Assembly (NCBI GenBank): GCA_021732785.1
Contig: JAKFUG010000036.1
Coordinates: 19,320-83,319, forward strand
From: Planctomycetaceae bacterium
GTDB taxonomy: Bacteria > Planctomycetota > Planctomycetia > Planctomycetales > Planctomycetaceae
Reading direction: 5' to 3'
Length of the DNA stretch: 64,000 nt
The position numbers were made by a program, and so were the translations under genes. Within the stretch, counting starts at the first letter, position 1; every line of letters begins with the position of its first letter. Below the pieces are notes generated by a model. That model made no database searches. It was given only the letters and a program-made list of their open reading frames with translations, and was not told the origin of the DNA. This document shows positions 36,006-44,460 of the stretch, in pieces.

Positions 36006-36569
36006 ATGACAAAAACAACATGGCAGTGGGCAGCAGCGGCGGTCGTCATGACGGGCGTGGCTTTGGGTGCGTATCGAGTCACGGCTCAAACTCAGGCGGA
36101 AACGAACATCGCGTCTGCCACCATTGATCTGGGCACGGTCGTCAGCGATGCCGAGAAATCCGTGAAGTGGTATCGCGATGTCGTCGGGTTCGAAGAAGTC
36201 GCCACGTTCGACTTCCCCGGTGACTTTGCCAAGCAGATCGGGCTGACGAATTCGCTTCCTGGCCATGTTCACGTGATGAAGTTGGGAAGCGGGCCCGGAG
36301 CGACAGGTCTGAAACTGATGCAGTTCAAGACCGCACCGGGCGCGCGGGTTGATCAGACTTTTATCCATTCGAGCTACGGATTCCGTTACCTCACCATCAT
36401 CGTGAAAGACATGCCGACGGCGATGGCGCGAGCGGCGAAGCACGGTGCGAAGCCCCTCTCCGGAGAAGCGGTCGCCATTCCAGCGGACATTGCCAAGGGG
36501 CAATACATTGCCGTCCTGCGCGATCCGGATGGCAACTTTGTGGAACTCGTCGGTCCGAAGGCGGAATAG
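36006..36569 (+). CDS. Exported VOC (glyoxalase-fold) protein
   Basis: 187 residues. TTWQWAAAAVVMTGVALGAYRVTAQ reads as an N-terminal signal peptide or anchor. The rest is a glyoxalase/bleomycin-resistance fold: SDAEKSVKWYRDVVGFEEV near 50, HVHVMKLG near 90, and C-terminal AVLRDPDGNFVELVGP. The His and Glu at these places are the usual metal ligands. The substrate is unknown; an extracytoplasmic VOC protein is somewhat unusual. ATG at 36006. Confidence 0.82.
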   Translation: MTKTTWQWAAAAVVMTGVALGAYRVTAQTQAETNIASATIDLGTVVSDAEKSVKWYRDVVGFEEVATFDFPGDFAKQIGLTNSLPGHVHVMKLGSGPGATGLKLMQFKTAPGARVDQTFIHSSYGFRYLTIIVKDMPTAMARAAKHGAKPLSGEAVAIPADIAKGQYIAVLRDPDGNFVELVGPKAE

Positions 36570-36595
36570 GACCACTTCACAATGGCTGCGGAATT

Positions 36596-36670
36596 TGTGA
36601 GCGGCAAGGCGCTAGCCGCCGGTTCTTCGCAGTCCAAAATACACCGGCGGCTAGCGCCTCACCGCTCACA
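36596..36670. repeat. Inverted repeat, GTGAGCGG family, copy 2
   Basis: 28-base arms 36596-36623 and 36643-36670 pair in 26 positions; ends TGTGAGCGG and CCGCTCACA, loop 19 bases. Same family as 18281-18353, sharing GGCGCT-(C/A)-GCCGCCGGTTCTTCG on the left side. Confidence 0.85.
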
Positions 36671-36680
36671 ATCTGGGTTT

Positions 36681-37178
36681 GTGTCCGTGTTGCCGCCCTA
36701 CACATACGTCCCCGGGCAATCGCCGCATCCGGTGAGCGACCCACGCGGGCATGCGTACGATCACAGCGCTGAACCGGTCCCACCTCTCGATCCGACGCAT
36801 CCCGAGCAATCGCCCGCCTGGTGTGAAGCCGTGGCATTGTTTGAAGCCGGCTTCTATTGGGAAGCCCATGAGGCCTGGGAAAGTCTCTGGCACGCCGCCG
36901 GACGAACGGGGCCGGTGGCAGATTGTCTTAAAGGACTCATCAAATGGGCGGCCGCGGGGGTGAAAGTCCGCGAAGGCCGTCTCGAAGGCGTGCGGCGGCA
37001 TTGTCGCCGGGCTGCGGAATTATTTCGGAGTGCGCTCATGGAATCCGGCGTGTCTCCCATCGCCGGTCTTGCTTCCGTACAAATTCTCTCATTGCTGGAA
37101 GCTGCCCAAAATTCGCTGCCGACCGCTGTCGGAAGCCCTTTTGATGTGCATCCGATTCACGGGTGGACACTTCGTTGA
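36681..37178 (+). CDS. DUF309 family protein
   Basis: About 165 residues starting at GTG 36681. The core FEAGFYWEAHEAWESLWH followed by LKGLIKWAAAGVK matches the DUF309 pattern (all-helical, with conserved Glu and His in EAHExWExxW). The preceding 70 residues of Pro-rich sequence are not conserved as far as can be told. The frame stays open upstream to 36582 but there it simply translates the inverted repeat, so that N-terminus is rejected. Function of the family is unknown. Confidence 0.75.
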   Translation: MSVLPPYTYVPGQSPHPVSDPRGHAYDHSAEPVPPLDPTHPEQSPAWCEAVALFEAGFYWEAHEAWESLWHAAGRTGPVADCLKGLIKWAAAGVKVREGRLEGVRRHCRRAAELFRSALMESGVSPIAGLASVQILSLLEAAQNSLPTAVGSPFDVHPIHGWTLR

Positions 37179-38003
37179 CAGAAAAGCGAGTGGTCGTCGG
37201 CTTGCCGTGGGCCGTAGAGTTTAACGCACGCACTTCGTGAGAAAATTCGCGGCGGCTGGAACATCAACCGGCAACTCCTGCGGTTGCATTCGTGCGGATT
37301 TCACAAAGGCTGGCAACGAATCCGGCTTGACAGTTCGCGGCGAATTTGCTGGATCGAGCGGTTGCAGCAGAGTTCCCGGCCTTGAGCATCGCTCGGCCGT
37401 CGTTGCGGAATACCCTGTTTCCCCGGCAGGGCAGGCGTTTCGGTCCAGTCTGCGAAAGACGGCAGTTTTGCGGGACTTTTCCGGTGAACTGTGGGGGTTT
37501 TTGCAACTTGGCTCCAGCAAACGCGAACCTCGTTCACATTCGTGAGAAGAGGAGTCAAGAGCAGAACGGGTTGTGACGATAGATTTACCCTGACGGAATG
37601 CAGCGATCCGACCCGCAAATCATCGCAACACGATGAGACGCAAGTCACCGGGAAAGATCAAAGCTCCGTCAAGGGGGGGTTGGGACATTTCGTGGGATCT
37701 CATTTCAGAGCCGGGATGCTCTGGTCGAGTGCCATTGCCAGTTTCGTCTCCCCCTCGGGAGGCCGTTCTTGGATCGGAACGGTCGACCACGCAGAAGCCA
37801 AGACAACGATAACCGGTCAGGAATCACCGTCGCGACTGGCGGGGATTTGCACCAGAGAGAGACGGCCCCGCTTGACCGACGGCGGCATTGCCTGAGACCC
37901 AGCGGGCTAGGACAGCCGCGCATCGTACATGTACGAGGGGTGAAGATCCGGAGGGTCGCGACGCCCTTCCCTCGAGACCACATTGGTGATTGGAGAGCCC
38001 GCG
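37179..38003. other. Long spacer upstream of the HTH-receiver gene
   Basis: This is the longest gap in the window (825 bases). Several open frames exist (for example 37237-37545 and 37705-37983) but have no coding texture, no ribosome sites and contradict each other on opposite strands. Visible features are a CGGCC/GGCCG dyad near 37378-37400, an A/G-rich stretch near 37540-37565 and the palindrome at 37924-37935. A structured RNA or long leader is possible but nothing known was recognised. Confidence 0.5.
37924..37935. promoter_or_regulatory. Perfect 12-bp palindrome CGTACATGTACG
   Basis: CGTACATGTACG lies 68 bases upstream of the HTH-receiver start codon. The regulator just downstream has a MerR/BldC-like HTH, so the palindrome is a candidate operator for autoregulation. 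This is inference only. Confidence 0.3.
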
Positions 38004-38576
38004 ATGAGAACGATCTTCACTACTGGTCAAGTAGCTAAGATCTGCAAAGTTGCCCCACGAACCGTTTCCAAATGGTTCGACTCAGGTCGACTGCGCGGCT
38101 ATCGGATTCCTGGTTCCCAGGACCGCCGCATCCCCCGTGAACACCTCATTCGGTTCCTCAAGGAGCATGGTATGCCCCTGGGTGAACTCGAAGATGAAGC
38201 CATGGGCAAGCTGCTGCTTGTCGGTGTGGAAGGGCCCGTCAAAGCCCAACTGCTCGACTTGATGCCGCCGGAAGACTACAAGATCGAAACGGCCAATAGC
38301 GGTTTTGAAGCCGGTATTCAGGCGGAATCGCTCCACCCGGATTGCGTGGTCATCGACTTCGGCATGGGCCGGACCGAAGCCATGCTGATCGCTCAGAACC
38401 TGCGGAAGAATCAGGACTACGCTGATGCGGTCCTGGTCGCTCTCCTCAGCGACGACGATACCGCCAGCGGGTTTGACCGCTCGGTGTTCAACGAAACTTT
38501 CCGTAAGCCGTTCGATGCGGCGTTGCTGGCGGAACGCATCCGCACGCTGGTCGGCCGCAAGAAGCAACTTGCCTAG
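38004..38576 (+). CDS. HTH (excisionase/BldC-type) regulator fused to an atypical receiver
   Basis: 190 residues. Residues 3-55 (FTTGQVAKICKVAPRTVSKWFDSGRLRG...RRIPREHLIRFL) form a MerR/excisionase-like winged HTH. Residues ~68-185 fold like a response-regulator receiver: D118 (CVVIDFG) sits at the phosphoacceptor place and K168 (FRKPFD) at the conserved Lys, but the first strand reads LLLVGVEG where the acidic pair DD/ED belongs. Phosphorylation is therefore doubtful and the domain may respond in another way. The order DNA-binding then receiver is reversed from classic response regulators. ATG at 38004. Confidence 0.83.
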   Translation: MRTIFTTGQVAKICKVAPRTVSKWFDSGRLRGYRIPGSQDRRIPREHLIRFLKEHGMPLGELEDEAMGKLLLVGVEGPVKAQLLDLMPPEDYKIETANSGFEAGIQAESLHPDCVVIDFGMGRTEAMLIAQNLRKNQDYADAVLVALLSDDDTASGFDRSVFNETFRKPFDAALLAERIRTLVGRKKQLA

Positions 38577-38714
38577 AGTGGATAGGAAATCCCTCGGCGG
38601 CCGAACTGAAAGGACACCGTTTGCCCGCCGTTGCCATGGAGCGGAAATTTCGGACTGAGCGTGTCGACGACCAGGGAAGGTAACGTCCCCCGCCGGTGAC
38701 GAATGCGAATACAA

Positions 38715-38756
38715 TAACGGCCCGCACGATCCCAGGATCGCGCGGGCCGTTGTGTT
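38715..38756 (+). terminator. Intrinsic terminator-like hairpin
   Basis: Stem AACGGCCCGC-A-CGATCC pairs with GGATCG-C-GCGGGCCGTT (one mismatch), followed by GTGTTTTG. It lies about 140 bases after the HTH-receiver stop and is the likely end of that transcript. Confidence 0.7.
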
Positions 38757-38772
38757 TTGAGGGGCTTCTTTT

Positions 38773-38852
38773 GTAGGGTTTGCCGAGTCTTCGAGGCGAA
38801 CCTCTTGATGGCACTCGAAGATGGTTCGCCTCGAAGACTCGGCAAACCCTAC
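38773..38852. repeat. Perfect 30-bp inverted repeat
   Basis: Arms 38773-38802 (GTAGGGTTTGCCGAGTCTTC...) and 38823-38852 are perfect complements over 30 bases around a 20-base centre. It lies just beyond the stop of the minus-strand gene at 38859 and after the terminator of the plus-strand regulator. Confidence 0.9.
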
Positions 38853-38858
38853 TACAAC

Positions 38859-39305
38859 TCAATCATCGAATGCAAGGTCTCGCACCTGGCCGGAGACGTA
38901 GTCGCATCGCCAGAGCCGTTCATCAGTGTCGGGGCCATCGAAATAAATCATCGCAGTGTCAGGGCGTTCGGGCCACAACAGCACGATTGCCTCGATTCTC
39001 AACCCGAGAATCTCATGTGCGCCTTCAGGGATTTCATGGGCTGCATGCTTTAGCAGCGGTTCGATTTGGACCAGCAGCGCCTCGGGAACGGGAACAAAGC
39101 TCTGTGCTTGGAATATCAACTGTTCGTTAGGACGGTCCGCGCCTGCAATCAGAATCCGAAACGAAGCTAACGGGTGTCCCAAATCAGCGACCCACGCTTC
39201 CTCATTATCATCCCAAGTCAGGGTTCCGAGAATCGGATCGTGGAATGGAGCACGGACAATTGCCGGCCGTTGGATTGCGGTCTTCTTCTTAAACCATCCA
39301 AACAT
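38859..39305 (-). CDS. Small soluble protein of unknown function
   Basis: 148 residues starting MFGWFKKKTAIQRPAIVRAP. The segment DPILGTLTWDDNEEAWVAD is reminiscent of small proteins often found as immunity or DUF2262/DUF6985-type orphans, but the assignment is uncertain. The C-terminal half is strand-rich with WPERPDTAMIYFDGPD and WRCDYVSGQV. Start at ATG 39305. Composition is slightly less GC-rich than neighbours. It is isolated between a dyad repeat and tRNA-Asp, a common site for acquired genes. Confidence 0.65.
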   Translation of the reverse strand: MFGWFKKKTAIQRPAIVRAPFHDPILGTLTWDDNEEAWVADLGHPLASFRILIAGADRPNEQLIFQAQSFVPVPEALLVQIEPLLKHAAHEIPEGAHEILGLRIEAIVLLWPERPDTAMIYFDGPDTDERLWRCDYVSGQVRDLAFDD

Positions 39306-39395
39306 CACGTTCCTTGTCGGTGAGCACGGCACCTATTCCACATACATTGATTTGTTGCACAAGAATGCTGATGAGCCGACTACCATCTGAAAACG

Positions 39396-39426
39396 AAAAA
39401 ACCCCAGTCGGCATAACCTACTGAGG
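39396..39426 (-). terminator. Intrinsic terminator of tRNA-Asp
   Basis: On the minus strand CCTCAGT ... ACTGGGG forms a stem (one T-G pair) extended by GG/CC around loop TTATG, followed directly by TTTTTTCG. It begins 29 bases after the tRNA 3' end. Confidence 0.8.
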
Positions 39427-39454
39427 CTCATTTGTCTACTTGTCAAACACAAAA

Positions 39455-39528
39455 CGAGGCGGACGGGGCTCGAACCCGCAACCTCCGGATCGACAGTCCG
39501 GTGCTCTAACCAATTGAGCTACCACCCC
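39455..39528 (-). tRNA. tRNA-Asp (anticodon GTC)
   Basis: The minus strand folds into a complete cloverleaf of 74 bases: acceptor GGGGTGG / CCGCCTC (one G-T pair), D arm GCTC ... GAGC, anticodon stem CCGGA / TCCGG with loop CTGTCGA (anticodon GTC), variable AGGTT, T arm GCGGG TTCGAGC CCCGT, discriminator G. CCA is not encoded. Confidence 0.97.
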
Positions 39529-39976
39529 GACTCGGTCACCCTGAGGCTGCCGTGTCTGTCAGCATCTTAGCAAAATCCTCTGCACGGTCCAGTCAACCGA
39601 CTTTCGCACGCCACGATTTTTCTGCAGCCGCTCTTTCGACGGCTTCCGTTACTGAGCACCGAGGCTAATTCGGCACGTTTTTGAGCCCTTCTTCAGCCGC
39701 AGTCCGCGAAACAGACATCGCGGCCACGGTTCGGTTCGGTTCCTGACGAACTTGCCGATTGCCTCGCGTACCGCCTGGGCTGTGAATTCAGTTGTGCGCA
39801 TTCACTAAGCACGGTAGCCTGAAAAACGCGCGGCGTTTGTGTGGGACGTTGTAAAAACTTCTCAGCGCCTCAGCCTCGACCCGGAAATGCAGCGGCGGTA
39901 CGCTGATTGCTCGTTTGGTGCTCCATCCGGTTGTTCGGCGCTCACATCCCCCAATTTCCTAGGAAAGACACTTTCA
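39529..39976. other. Divergent spacer between tRNA-Asp and glnN
   Basis: This 448-base gap contains the tRNA-Asp promoter on the minus strand near its left end and must contain the glnN promoter and leader. No gene is supported. AGGAAAGA at 39961 is the glnN ribosome site. No sigma-54 promoter with correct spacing was found. Confidence 0.55.
39564..39596 (-). promoter_or_regulatory. Probable promoter of tRNA-Asp
   Basis: On the minus strand TGCTAAGAT gives an extended -10 (TGnTAAGAT, hexamer at 39569-39564), with TTGACT at 39596-39591. The spacing of 21 is longer than usual, so the extended -10 may matter more. Transcription would start about 30 bases before the tRNA. Confidence 0.45.
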
Positions 39977-42172
39977 ATGAGTGGCAGCGAAGCGCGGCTT
40001 AAGGCAATCTCGGCAGTCAACAGTTACCAACCCCTTTCGGCTCCCCTCAACTTTGCCGAAACTTCTATCGGGGAATTGTTCGGAACCAATGTCTTCAGCC
40101 TGAAGGTGATGAAGGATCGCCTGCCGAAGAGCGTGTTCAAGGCCGTCGTGAAGACGATTGATGCCGCCGAACCGCTCGACGCCTCGGTGGCCGATACCGT
40201 CGCCTCGGCGATGAAAGACTGGGCCATCGAAAAGGGGGCGACCCACTACGCCCACGTCTTCTACCCGCTGACCGGCATCACCGCCGAAAAACACGACAGC
40301 TTCCTCGTGCCGGACGGGCAGGGTGGGGCGCTCTCCGAATTCACCGGCGGACAACTCATCCAGGGTGAACCGGATGCGTCGAGCTTTCCGTCGGGCGGCA
40401 TTCGCGCGACGTTTGAAGCCCGCGGTTACACCGCCTGGGACGTGACCAGCCCGGCGTACATTCTCGAAAATCCGAACGGCACCACACTGGTCATCCCGAC
40501 CGCGTTCTTCTCGTGGACGGGCGAAGCCCTCGACAAGAAGACTCCGTTGCTGCGGTCGATGAAGGCCCTCAACACGCAGGCCCAGCGCGTGTTGAAGGTC
40601 TTTGGGGCGAAAAACGCCACGCTGGTCACCGCTTCGTGTGGTCCGGAACAGGAGTACTTCCTGATCGACCGCAACTTCTACTTTGCCCGCCCGGACCTCA
40701 TCGCCACGGGTCGGACGCTGTTCGGTGCTCCCCCACCGAAGGGTCAGGAATTCGCCGACCAGTACTTCGGGGCCATTCCCGACCGCGTGCTGGCCTGCAT
40801 GCTCGAAACCGAACGCGAACTGTTCAAGCTCGGCGTACCGGTCAAGACTCGTCACAACGAAGTGGCTCCGAGCCAGTACGAAATCGCCCCGATCTACGAA
40901 AACGCCAACGTCGCGGCCGACCATCAGCAACTCACGATGCTGACGCTCAAGAAAGTGGCGGAAAAGTACGGCCTGTGCTGCCTGCTGCACGAAAAGCCGT
41001 TCGCCGGCGTGAACGGTTCGGGCAAGCACTGTAACTGGTCGCTGGGCAACTCGACGCACGGGAACCTGCTCGATCCGGGCAAGACGCCCCACGAAAACAT
41101 GCAGTTCCTGGTCTTCTGTGCCGCGGTCATTCGCGCGGTGCACAAGCATGCCAAGTTGCTGCGGGCCGTGGTGGCTCACGCTGGTAACGATCATCGCCTC
41201 GGTGCGAACGAAGCTCCCCCGGCAATCATCTCGATCTTCCTCGGTGACCAACTCGCCGATGTGTTCGAGCAGATCAAGAAATCGGGATCGGCTGCAACCA
41301 GCAAACAACCGGGCCTGATGAACGTCGGTGTCGACACGTTGCCGCCGTTGCCGAAGGACGCGGGCGATCGCAACCGCACCAGCCCGTTCGCCTTCACCGG
41401 TAACAAGTTCGAGTTCCGAGCGGTCGGTTCCAACCAATCGCTGTCCGGGCCGCTGGTCGCGTTGAACACGATCATGACGGAATCGCTCGATTACATTGCC
41501 ACCGAACTGGAAAAGGCCACCGGCGGCGACACGAGCAAGCTGGCCGGGGCGGTGCAGGTGCTGCTCAAGCAGATCATCAACGACCACGGCGCGGTGATTT
41601 TCAACGGCGACGGTTACTCTCAGGAATGGCAGGACGAAGCGGCCAAGCGCGGTCTGCCGAACCTGAAGCAAACCATCGACTCGCTGACGGCCATCACCGA
41701 AAAGCCGGTCATCGACATGTTCGAGAAGTACAAGGTGCTCTCGGAGCGCGAACTGAAGAGCCGCGAAGAGATCTACTTTGAACAGTATGTGCTGACGCTC
41801 AACGTCGAAGCGAAGATGACCCACGAAATCGCCAAGACGGTCATCTATCCGCATGCCGTTCGTTATCAAAGCGAACTCGCTGCCGCCGCCGCAAACTGCA
41901 AGGCCGCCGGGGTGGGATTCGATGCGACGATTCTTGGCAAGGTGACCGACCTGATCAAGTCGCTGGTCGACAAGATCGGTGCCCTCGAACACGTGTTGCC
42001 GGGGCATGGCGGTCACGGTGTTGCGAACCCGAAGGAAGCCGCCGGGAACTGCTACAAAAACATGAAGCCGGCTATTATTGCCGTGCGGGAAGTGGTAGAC
42101 GAACTGGAAACCGTCGTTGCCGACGATTACTGGCCGTTGCCAACGTACCAGGAAATGCTGTTCATCAAGTAA
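39977..42172 (+). CDS. glnN: Glutamine synthetase type III
   Basis: 731 residues, the length of GSIII and far longer than GSI. It makes glutamine from glutamate, ammonia and ATP. Seen are the N-terminal [49 protein letters not shown] near 218, [18 protein letters not shown] near 293, and the ATP-site [18 protein letters not shown] near 345. ATG at 39977 follows AGGAAAGA; the open frame to 39839 is not used. It stands alone with a strong terminator downstream, suggesting single-gene transcription, probably nitrogen regulated. Confidence 0.95.
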   Translation: MSGSEARLKAISAVNSYQPLSAPLNFAETSIGELFGTNVFSLKVMKDRLPKSVFKAVVKTIDAAEPLDASVADTVASAMKDWAIEKGATHYAHVFYPLTGITAEKHDSFLVPDGQGGALSEFTGGQLIQGEPDASSFPSGGIRATFEARGYTAWDVTSPAYILENPNGTTLVIPTAFFSWTGEALDKKTPLLRSMKALNTQAQRVLKVFGAKNATLVTASCGPEQEYFLIDRNFYFARPDLIATGRTLFGAPPPKGQEFADQYFGAIPDRVLACMLETERELFKLGVPVKTRHNEVAPSQYEIAPIYENANVAADHQQLTMLTLKKVAEKYGLCCLLHEKPFAGVNGSGKHCNWSLGNSTHGNLLDPGKTPHENMQFLVFCAAVIRAVHKHAKLLRAVVAHAGNDHRLGANEAPPAIISIFLGDQLADVFEQIKKSGSAATSKQPGLMNVGVDTLPPLPKDAGDRNRTSPFAFTGNKFEFRAVGSNQSLSGPLVALNTIMTESLDYIATELEKATGGDTSKLAGAVQVLLKQIINDHGAVIFNGDGYSQEWQDEAAKRGLPNLKQTIDSLTAITEKPVIDMFEKYKVLSERELKSREEIYFEQYVLTLNVEAKMTHEIAKTVIYPHAVRYQSELAAAAANCKAAGVGFDATILGKVTDLIKSLVDKIGALEHVLPGHGGHGVANPKEAAGNCYKNMKPAIIAVREVVDELETVVADDYWPLPTYQEMLFIK

Positions 42173-42202
42173 TTGATGTGACGGTGTGAAGATGCCATTC
42201 GA

Positions 42203-42236
42203 GAAGCCCACCCTTTTCACAGGGTGGGCTTCTTCG
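42203..42236 (+). terminator. glnN terminator
   Basis: Perfect 12-bp hairpin GAAGCCCACCCT / AGGGTGGGCTTC with loop TTTCAC, 30 bases after the glnN stop, followed by TTCGTTTG. Confidence 0.78.
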
Positions 42237-42362
42237 TTTGTCGCAACGAAAAAAGACCAGTGTGGAATGAGGGCTTCCCTCCCACAACGAATTGGCAACG
42301 CGCGCGCTACGGGTTAGGATCAATTCGTGCGGGCCTCGATCTGTTCGTGAAGGAGCACACTC

Positions 42363-44414
42363 ATGGAAGCACAGCCGCTCTTGTCGCCGCTGCTGGATTG
42401 GTTGATCGTTTTGCTGAGCGTTGGTCTCCCCGGCGGAGCCGGAGGGGTCAATGATCCGCAGTTGTTGCGAATTGTGCCGCGGGATGCCGTCGTGGCGTTG
42501 GAGTGGAGCGGCCGTGCCCCTGCCGGTCAACAGAATGGTCCGCTCGCGACGTTTCTGGCCGACCCGGAAGTCACCCGGGCCACAGCCGCGCTGAAGCAAG
42601 TCCGCGAGCGGTTACACCCGATTTCGTCACCGATCGAAGATCCCTCTTTAGTCGCTCTGCGCGATCGCTGGCCCGCGGTCGCAGAGCGGTTGTGGCAGTA
42701 TTCCGGCTGCCTCTATGTCGCCTGGGAACCGGATCTCGGCGGCAAGCTGATTCCTCGGGCTGCCATCGTTCTGAACGTGGGCGATCAGCACGAACGCGCC
42801 TTCCGGGAATTCCAGGCCGTTTTGCCCGCCTGGATGATTGCCGCCGACGGCCAATCGCTGATTCCGAACGCGCTGTGGCATTTCCGTACCGCGGGACCGT
42901 ACTTCATTTGGACGCTGGGAACCGAGTCGGGGGCCCACGTCCAGGCCGCACTGCAAGTCGCGCCGAATGGACTGGTGGCGAACCCCGCGCTGCTGGAGGC
43001 GGTGAAGGCGTGGGACGTGCCGCGGCCGGGCCATCGGTTGTGGATCAACCTGCCGATTGACGAATGGCAGCAACGTAGCCCGGCGTTGTGGGAACAGACC
43101 CCGTTATCGGCGCTGGCGGAATTCATCCCTTCGTGGCGGTCGCTGTCGGTGATGGGCAGCGATGACGAGGGAATGGTCTGTCGAACCGCATGGCTTGGTC
43201 ACGGCGACCGTCCCGTGGCCCCGTGGATGACATCGATCGCGGCGAACGCTTCGCAGATGATTCCTGCCGATGCGCACTATGCCGCGAGCATGGGTGTGGC
43301 ACTGCCGGAAGTGGGCAGCTGGATTACGAGGGTTGCCGCGCATGTGCCCATGCTTCCCCCCGATGCCCCCCGGCAATGGCGCGAGCGGATCGAAACGGAA
43401 CTGGGGTTAAACCTCGTTCACGATGTGATGCCCGCGTTCGGTTCCACGTTCGCGGTTTATAGCGCCCCCTCAACCGGCGGCGCGCTCGGTTTGTCGCCCG
43501 TGTTCAGCCTCGATGTCCGTCAGCCGCAACAAGCCCATGCGGCGTTCACCCAGGCCATGATTGTGCTCCGCAGGCATGCCCAGCAGAGTCCGCAACCGAT
43601 CACTTTCCATGACGAACTGTTTCACGACCGGGCGATTTACACGATGCAATTCCGCGGTTTGGGTGGGATCACGCTGGCACCCACGTTTTGCATCACTGAC
43701 AAGCAACTGCTCGTGACATTGCAGCCGCAAACCATGCGCGCCCATCTTCGTTTCCTCGACCAGCACGGTGCGACATTCGCGAATCGAAACGATGCTGTGG
43801 TCCCGCCGAATGCCTTGGGGTTTGCGTTTGTCGATTCCCCCACATTGATGCAGACCCTGTGGCCCTTGTTACCGTTGATGGCCAATCGCCCATTGAACGA
43901 TTTGCGTAATACGGATGTGGCACTCGATGGCGGAGTGATTCCGTCCGCCGCGGCGGTTCTTCCGCATGTACGACCCGCGTTCGGGGTGATGCGTCGCACG
44001 GAGAACGCTCTCGTCGCCGAGATGCGGCATGCGTTATCGGCTGCGGCTCCCGCATTGACGGTTGCCGCGCTGTGGGGATTGTCGCAAGGGCCCGCGGTCA
44101 GCACTCCCCCTTCGCCGTTGGAAGGTCCGTCGATTGACCTCGGCACTGCGGAAGGGGAAGTCACCCAGGAGACCCCGGCCTCCGCGCTGGATGCGCTGCC
44201 TTCGGTCACGACAATCCCGACGGAAGTCCCGCCGAATCCGCGTCGGGTGTGGTTATCGGGGCTGCTCCGTGCCGTCACGCCGGATGACGTAGAAGCGACG
44301 ATTCCGCCGTCCCTCTTCGATCGTATCGAACGCGGTCCATCACCCGAAGAACTCAAACAACGGGAAGAGCGCCGCCTGGAACGGGCCGCAAAACGGAATC
44401 GTGTGCCGCGATAA
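42363..44414 (+). CDS. Large exported protein of unknown function
   Basis: 683 residues starting at ATG 42363, seven bases after AAGGAG. The N-terminus (LLSPLLDWLIVLLSVGLPGGAGG) reads as a signal peptide or anchor. The body alternates helices and strands without a recognised domain; features include ALEWSGRAP, CLYVAWEPDLGG, FRTAGPYFIWTLG and repeated Pro/Ala-rich linkers after residue 580. The tail is highly charged (KQREERRLERAAKRNR). A distant relation to DUF3352-type proteins is conceivable but not claimed. Followed by the sialidase-like gene 46 bases downstream. Confidence 0.7.
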   Translation: MEAQPLLSPLLDWLIVLLSVGLPGGAGGVNDPQLLRIVPRDAVVALEWSGRAPAGQQNGPLATFLADPEVTRATAALKQVRERLHPISSPIEDPSLVALRDRWPAVAERLWQYSGCLYVAWEPDLGGKLIPRAAIVLNVGDQHERAFREFQAVLPAWMIAADGQSLIPNALWHFRTAGPYFIWTLGTESGAHVQAALQVAPNGLVANPALLEAVKAWDVPRPGHRLWINLPIDEWQQRSPALWEQTPLSALAEFIPSWRSLSVMGSDDEGMVCRTAWLGHGDRPVAPWMTSIAANASQMIPADAHYAASMGVALPEVGSWITRVAAHVPMLPPDAPRQWRERIETELGLNLVHDVMPAFGSTFAVYSAPSTGGALGLSPVFSLDVRQPQQAHAAFTQAMIVLRRHAQQSPQPITFHDELFHDRAIYTMQFRGLGGITLAPTFCITDKQLLVTLQPQTMRAHLRFLDQHGATFANRNDAVVPPNALGFAFVDSPTLMQTLWPLLPLMANRPLNDLRNTDVALDGGVIPSAAAVLPHVRPAFGVMRRTENALVAEMRHALSAAAPALTVAALWGLSQGPAVSTPPSPLEGPSIDLGTAEGEVTQETPASALDALPSVTTIPTEVPPNPRRVWLSGLLRAVTPDDVEATIPPSLFDRIERGPSPEELKQREERRLERAAKRNRVPR

Positions 44415-44460
44415 CAACGGAACGGATCGACTTTCATCATTGTTCACGGAATTTGACACC

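Noticed and set aside
37237..37545. 102-codon frame in the long spacer
   Set aside because: No ribosome site, no coding texture, and competing open frames of equal size lie on the other strand.
39672..39688. Possible sigma-54 promoter (GGCAC...GAGC) upstream of glnN
   Set aside because: The GG-GC spacing is one base too long and the -12 element is poor.
40000..42298. 774-codon minus-strand frame opposite glnN
   Set aside because: It is a shadow of the GC-rich glnN coding strand; the plus strand encodes the full conserved GSIII.
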